7,920 nucleotides of DNA from Deltaproteobacteria bacterium (GTDB lineage: Bacteria > Myxococcota_A > UBA9160 > SMWR01): positions 1 through 7,920 of the forward strand of contig JAJDAM010000408.1 in NCBI GenBank assembly GCA_029261905.1, read 5' to 3'. The notes beneath the pieces were generated by a model. It was not told the DNA's origin, did no database searches, and saw nothing but the letters and a program-made list of their open reading frames with translations. A program made the translations under genes and the position numbers. Below are positions 6,357 to 7,920 of the stretch, piece by piece. Position 1 is the stretch's first letter; each line of letters opens with the position of its first letter.

Positions 6357-6815
6357 ATGAGCGATGCCCAAGGGAACCCCAGCTTCAGCGCACCGCACTC
6401 GATCGAATACGCCTACCGGCGTTCGGTCGGACCGATCCTCAGCCGCTTCTTCACTGGACTGCGGGATCGGCAGATCGTTGGAACCCGGACGGCAGATGGC
6501 CGGGTGCTCGTCCCCCCTGCCGAGTACGACCCCGACACCGGCGAGGCCGTCGACGAGGTCGTCGAAGTCGGACCATCGGGTGTCGTCACGAGCTGGTCCT
6601 GGATCGTAAATCCGTTGCCCGCGCACCCGCTCGATCACCCGTTTGCATTCGCGCTCGTGAAACTCGACGGGGCCACCACCAGCTTGTTGCATGCGGTCGA
6701 CACCGGCAACGAATCATTGATGCGCACCGGGATGCGTGTTCGGCCTCGCTGGCGAGACGACCCGCAGGGAGAAATTCTCGACATCCAGTGCTTCGAACCC
6801 GAGGAAGGATCATGA
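6357..6815 (+). CDS. DUF35-like OB-fold protein lacking zinc-ribbon cysteines
   Basis: A 152-residue protein resembling DUF35 (thiolase-associated OB-fold) proteins. It has the usual N-terminal helix (about 15-36, YRRSVGPILSRFFTGLRD). The place of the zinc ribbon follows (IVGTRTADGRVLVPPAEYDPDTGE, 40-63), and then an OB-fold from about 70 to 145, with VTSWSWIV, FAFALVKLDGATTSLLHAV and GMRVRPRW. The GRVLVPP and DPDTG phrases align with the ribbon of canonical DUF35 proteins, but all the usual cysteines are missing: the first pair reads T/R and D, and the second region reads YDP. The start is ATG at 6357 with a CGGAGA Shine-Dalgarno at 6346-6351. It is the first gene of a probable operon, its stop overlapping the next start as ATGA. 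DUF35 proteins act as partners of thiolase-fold enzymes on acyl-CoA substrates; this one probably pairs with the next two products. The zinc-free state is read from sequence only. Confidence 0.85.
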   Translation: MSDAQGNPSFSAPHSIEYAYRRSVGPILSRFFTGLRDRQIVGTRTADGRVLVPPAEYDPDTGEAVDEVVEVGPSGVVTSWSWIVNPLPAHPLDHPFAFALVKLDGATTSLLHAVDTGNESLMRTGMRVRPRWRDDPQGEILDIQCFEPEEGS

Positions 6816-7300
6816 GCGAACCTGTCAAGAGCATTACGACACCGGCGCGTTGCGACTACACCTTCACGGTGAGCGGCAAAGCGGCACGCTTCCTCGAAGA
6901 GATCAAACAGGGTCGCATCCTCGGCGTCCGTTGCTCGAATTGCCACAAGGTCTACGTACCGGGAAAAGGCACTTGCGCGATGTGCGGCATCGAGATGAAC
7001 GACGAGGTGTTCGTCAAGGATACGGGGACGGTGACGACGTATTGCGTCGTGCGCGTCCCGTCCGAGAACATCGAACTCGAACTCCCGTACGTGGCAGCCC
7101 ACATCGTTCTCGACGGCGCGGACATTCCGTTCTTCGCTCTGGTCCAGGAAATCCCCGCCGACGACGTCCGCATGGGGATGCGGGTCCAAGCGGTTTGGGC
7201 GCCGAAGGAAGAGTGGGACATCACGCTCGGCAACATCCGCTATTTCAAACCGCTCGACGAACCCGACGTACCGTTCGACGACTTCAAGGAGCACCTATAA
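6812..7300 (+). CDS. DUF35 OB-fold protein with zinc ribbon, thiolase partner
   Basis: A 162-residue DUF35 protein. An N-terminal helix (ARFLEEIKQGRI, about 25-36) leads to a rubredoxin-like zinc ribbon with C41-x2-C44 (CSNCHKVYVPGKG) and C55-x2-C58 (CAMCG). The OB-fold covers about 65-146 (GTVTTYCVVRVP, PYVAAHIVLDGADIPFFALV, GMRVQAVWAP). In known cases such proteins bind a thiolase-fold enzyme and shape or bridge its active site: the archaeal acetoacetyl-CoA thiolase/HMG-CoA synthase complex, and the Ltp2-ChsH2 aldolase of steroid side-chain breakdown. The ATG at 6812 overlaps the previous stop (ATGA), with AGGAAGGA just upstream at 6802-6809; an earlier ATG at 6788 lacks such a site and would add 8 residues. 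Only 2 bp separate it from the thiolase gene, so the three products are probably made together and may form one complex. Confidence 0.92.
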   Translation: MSEPVKSITTPARCDYTFTVSGKAARFLEEIKQGRILGVRCSNCHKVYVPGKGTCAMCGIEMNDEVFVKDTGTVTTYCVVRVPSENIELELPYVAAHIVLDGADIPFFALVQEIPADDVRMGMRVQAVWAPKEEWDITLGNIRYFKPLDEPDVPFDDFKEHL

Positions 7301-7302
7301 CG

Positions 7303-7920
7303 ATGCGGGATGTCGCGATCGTTTCCTACGCGCAGACCCCCTATCTGCGACGAGAAAATTCACGCAGCGAAGTCCAGATGATCATGTCGGTCGTCCACGA
7401 GGCCATCGAGAAGTCGGGCATCGCGAAGAACGACATCGGCTTCACCTGTTCGGGCAGCTCGGACTACCTGGCCGGACAGGCTTTCGCCTTCGTCGGTGCT
7501 GTCGATGCGCTGGGTGCCTGGCCACCGATCTCGGAATCGCACGTCGAGATGGATGGCGCATGGGCGATGTACGAGGCCTGGGTAAAAATCCAATCCGGCG
7601 TCTGCGACAGTGCGCTGGCATTTTCGTTCGGCCGCGCATCGATGGGCGATGTTCGCTCGGTCCTCGGTCTCCAGCTCGATCCGTATACGCTCGGTCCACT
7701 CGGGATCGATACGATCAGTCTCGCCGCGCTGCAGGCCCGCGCGTTGCTCGACTCCGGCAAGTACACCGAAGCCGACATGGCCGAGGTCGCGGTCCGGTGC
7801 AGACGCGCCGCCAAGGACAACCCGGACGCGCAGCTCGCGGGCGATTTCGATGTCGACGAGCTGCTGGCCACCCCCTACATCGCTTCGCCGCTTCGCAAGC
7901 ACGATTGCCCACCGATCACC
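7303..7920 (+). CDS. Thiolase / SCP2-type lipid-transfer (Ltp-like) enzyme, 3' end outside window
   Basis: The first 206 residues of a thiolase-fold enzyme; the frame is open to the window edge, about half of a normal length near 390. The start MRDVAIVSYAQTPYLRR matches the first strand of the family, and SGSSDYLAG (50-58), SGKYTEADMAEVAVRCRRAAKDNP (151-174) and ASPLRKHDCPPIT (194-206) follow the SCP2-thiolase/Ltp pattern, the last being where a DGA motif normally comes next. In canonical thiolases the nucleophile sits in a CxSGxxAxxxA segment. The matching segment here is EMDGAWAMYEA at 82-92, which puts E82 at the cysteine position. A Claisen thiolase reaction is therefore doubtful; related Ltp aldolases also lack the classical cysteine. 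The ATG is 2 bp after the DUF35 stop, with AAGGAG at 7286-7291. It is likely the catalytic partner of the two DUF35 proteins, acting on a branched or steroid-derived acyl-CoA. Confidence 0.88.
   Translation, partial: MRDVAIVSYAQTPYLRRENSRSEVQMIMSVVHEAIEKSGIAKNDIGFTCSGSSDYLAGQAFAFVGAVDALGAWPPISESHVEMDGAWAMYEAWVKIQSGVCDSALAFSFGRASMGDVRSVLGLQLDPYTLGPLGIDTISLAALQARALLDSGKYTEADMAEVAVRCRRAAKDNPDAQLAGDFDVDELLATPYIASPLRKHDCPPIT

Noticed and set aside
6135..6692. N-terminal extension of the FHA frame to 370 residues
   Set aside because: This part is antisense to the OB-fold gene and has no domain features, while a perfect AGGAGG precedes the GTG at 6134.

Overview
The window is GC-rich bacterial chromosomal DNA, densely coded, with the strong third-position G/C bias of a high-GC organism. 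The gene types fit a Gram-negative, proteobacteria- or Myxococcota-like lineage, probably an uncultivated one: a MASE1 sensor kinase, a NarL-type regulator, a Glk-type glucokinase, and small PilZ and FHA proteins. The right end looks like the lipid/steroid-degradation gene sets best known from Actinobacteria. I cannot name the taxon from sequence alone. There are no tRNA, rRNA, CRISPR or transposase genes.

Layout. At the left, a NarL/LuxR-type response regulator (138-845, +) converges tail to tail, 22 bp apart, with a MASE1 / HisKA_3 / HATPase sensor kinase (868-2427, -). They are probably a cognate two-component pair in an unusual convergent arrangement. After a 235-bp gap comes a Glk-family glucokinase (2663-3676, -; alternative start at 3712). 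A non-coding divergent region of about 440 bp follows, holding four perfect copies of an 8-bp repeat. It leads into an HSL-type alpha/beta hydrolase (4119-5093, +). A small PilZ protein (5196-5525, +) then converges on a 184-residue FHA protein (5580-6134, -).

The right end holds a probable operon on the + strand: an OB-fold DUF35-like protein that has lost its zinc ligands (6357-6815), a second DUF35 protein with an intact four-cysteine zinc ribbon (6812-7300, ATGA overlap), and the start of a thiolase/SCP2-type (Ltp-like) enzyme that runs off the window (7303-7920+). The thiolase lacks a cysteine where the nucleophile should be. The 222-bp region before this operon carries five 11-bp tandem repeats and then a 14-bp inverted repeat. 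The inverted repeat matches exactly the mycobacterial KstR operator pattern TnnAACnnGTTnnA, 44 bp before the first start codon.

The most interesting part is therefore 6200-7920: a KstR-like operator in front of a split DUF35 pair and a cysteine-less thiolase. This suggests a steroid or isoprenoid acyl-CoA side-chain module under a TetR-type repressor. The glucokinase, hydrolase, PilZ and FHA genes look like ordinary single-gene neighbours without an obvious shared pathway.
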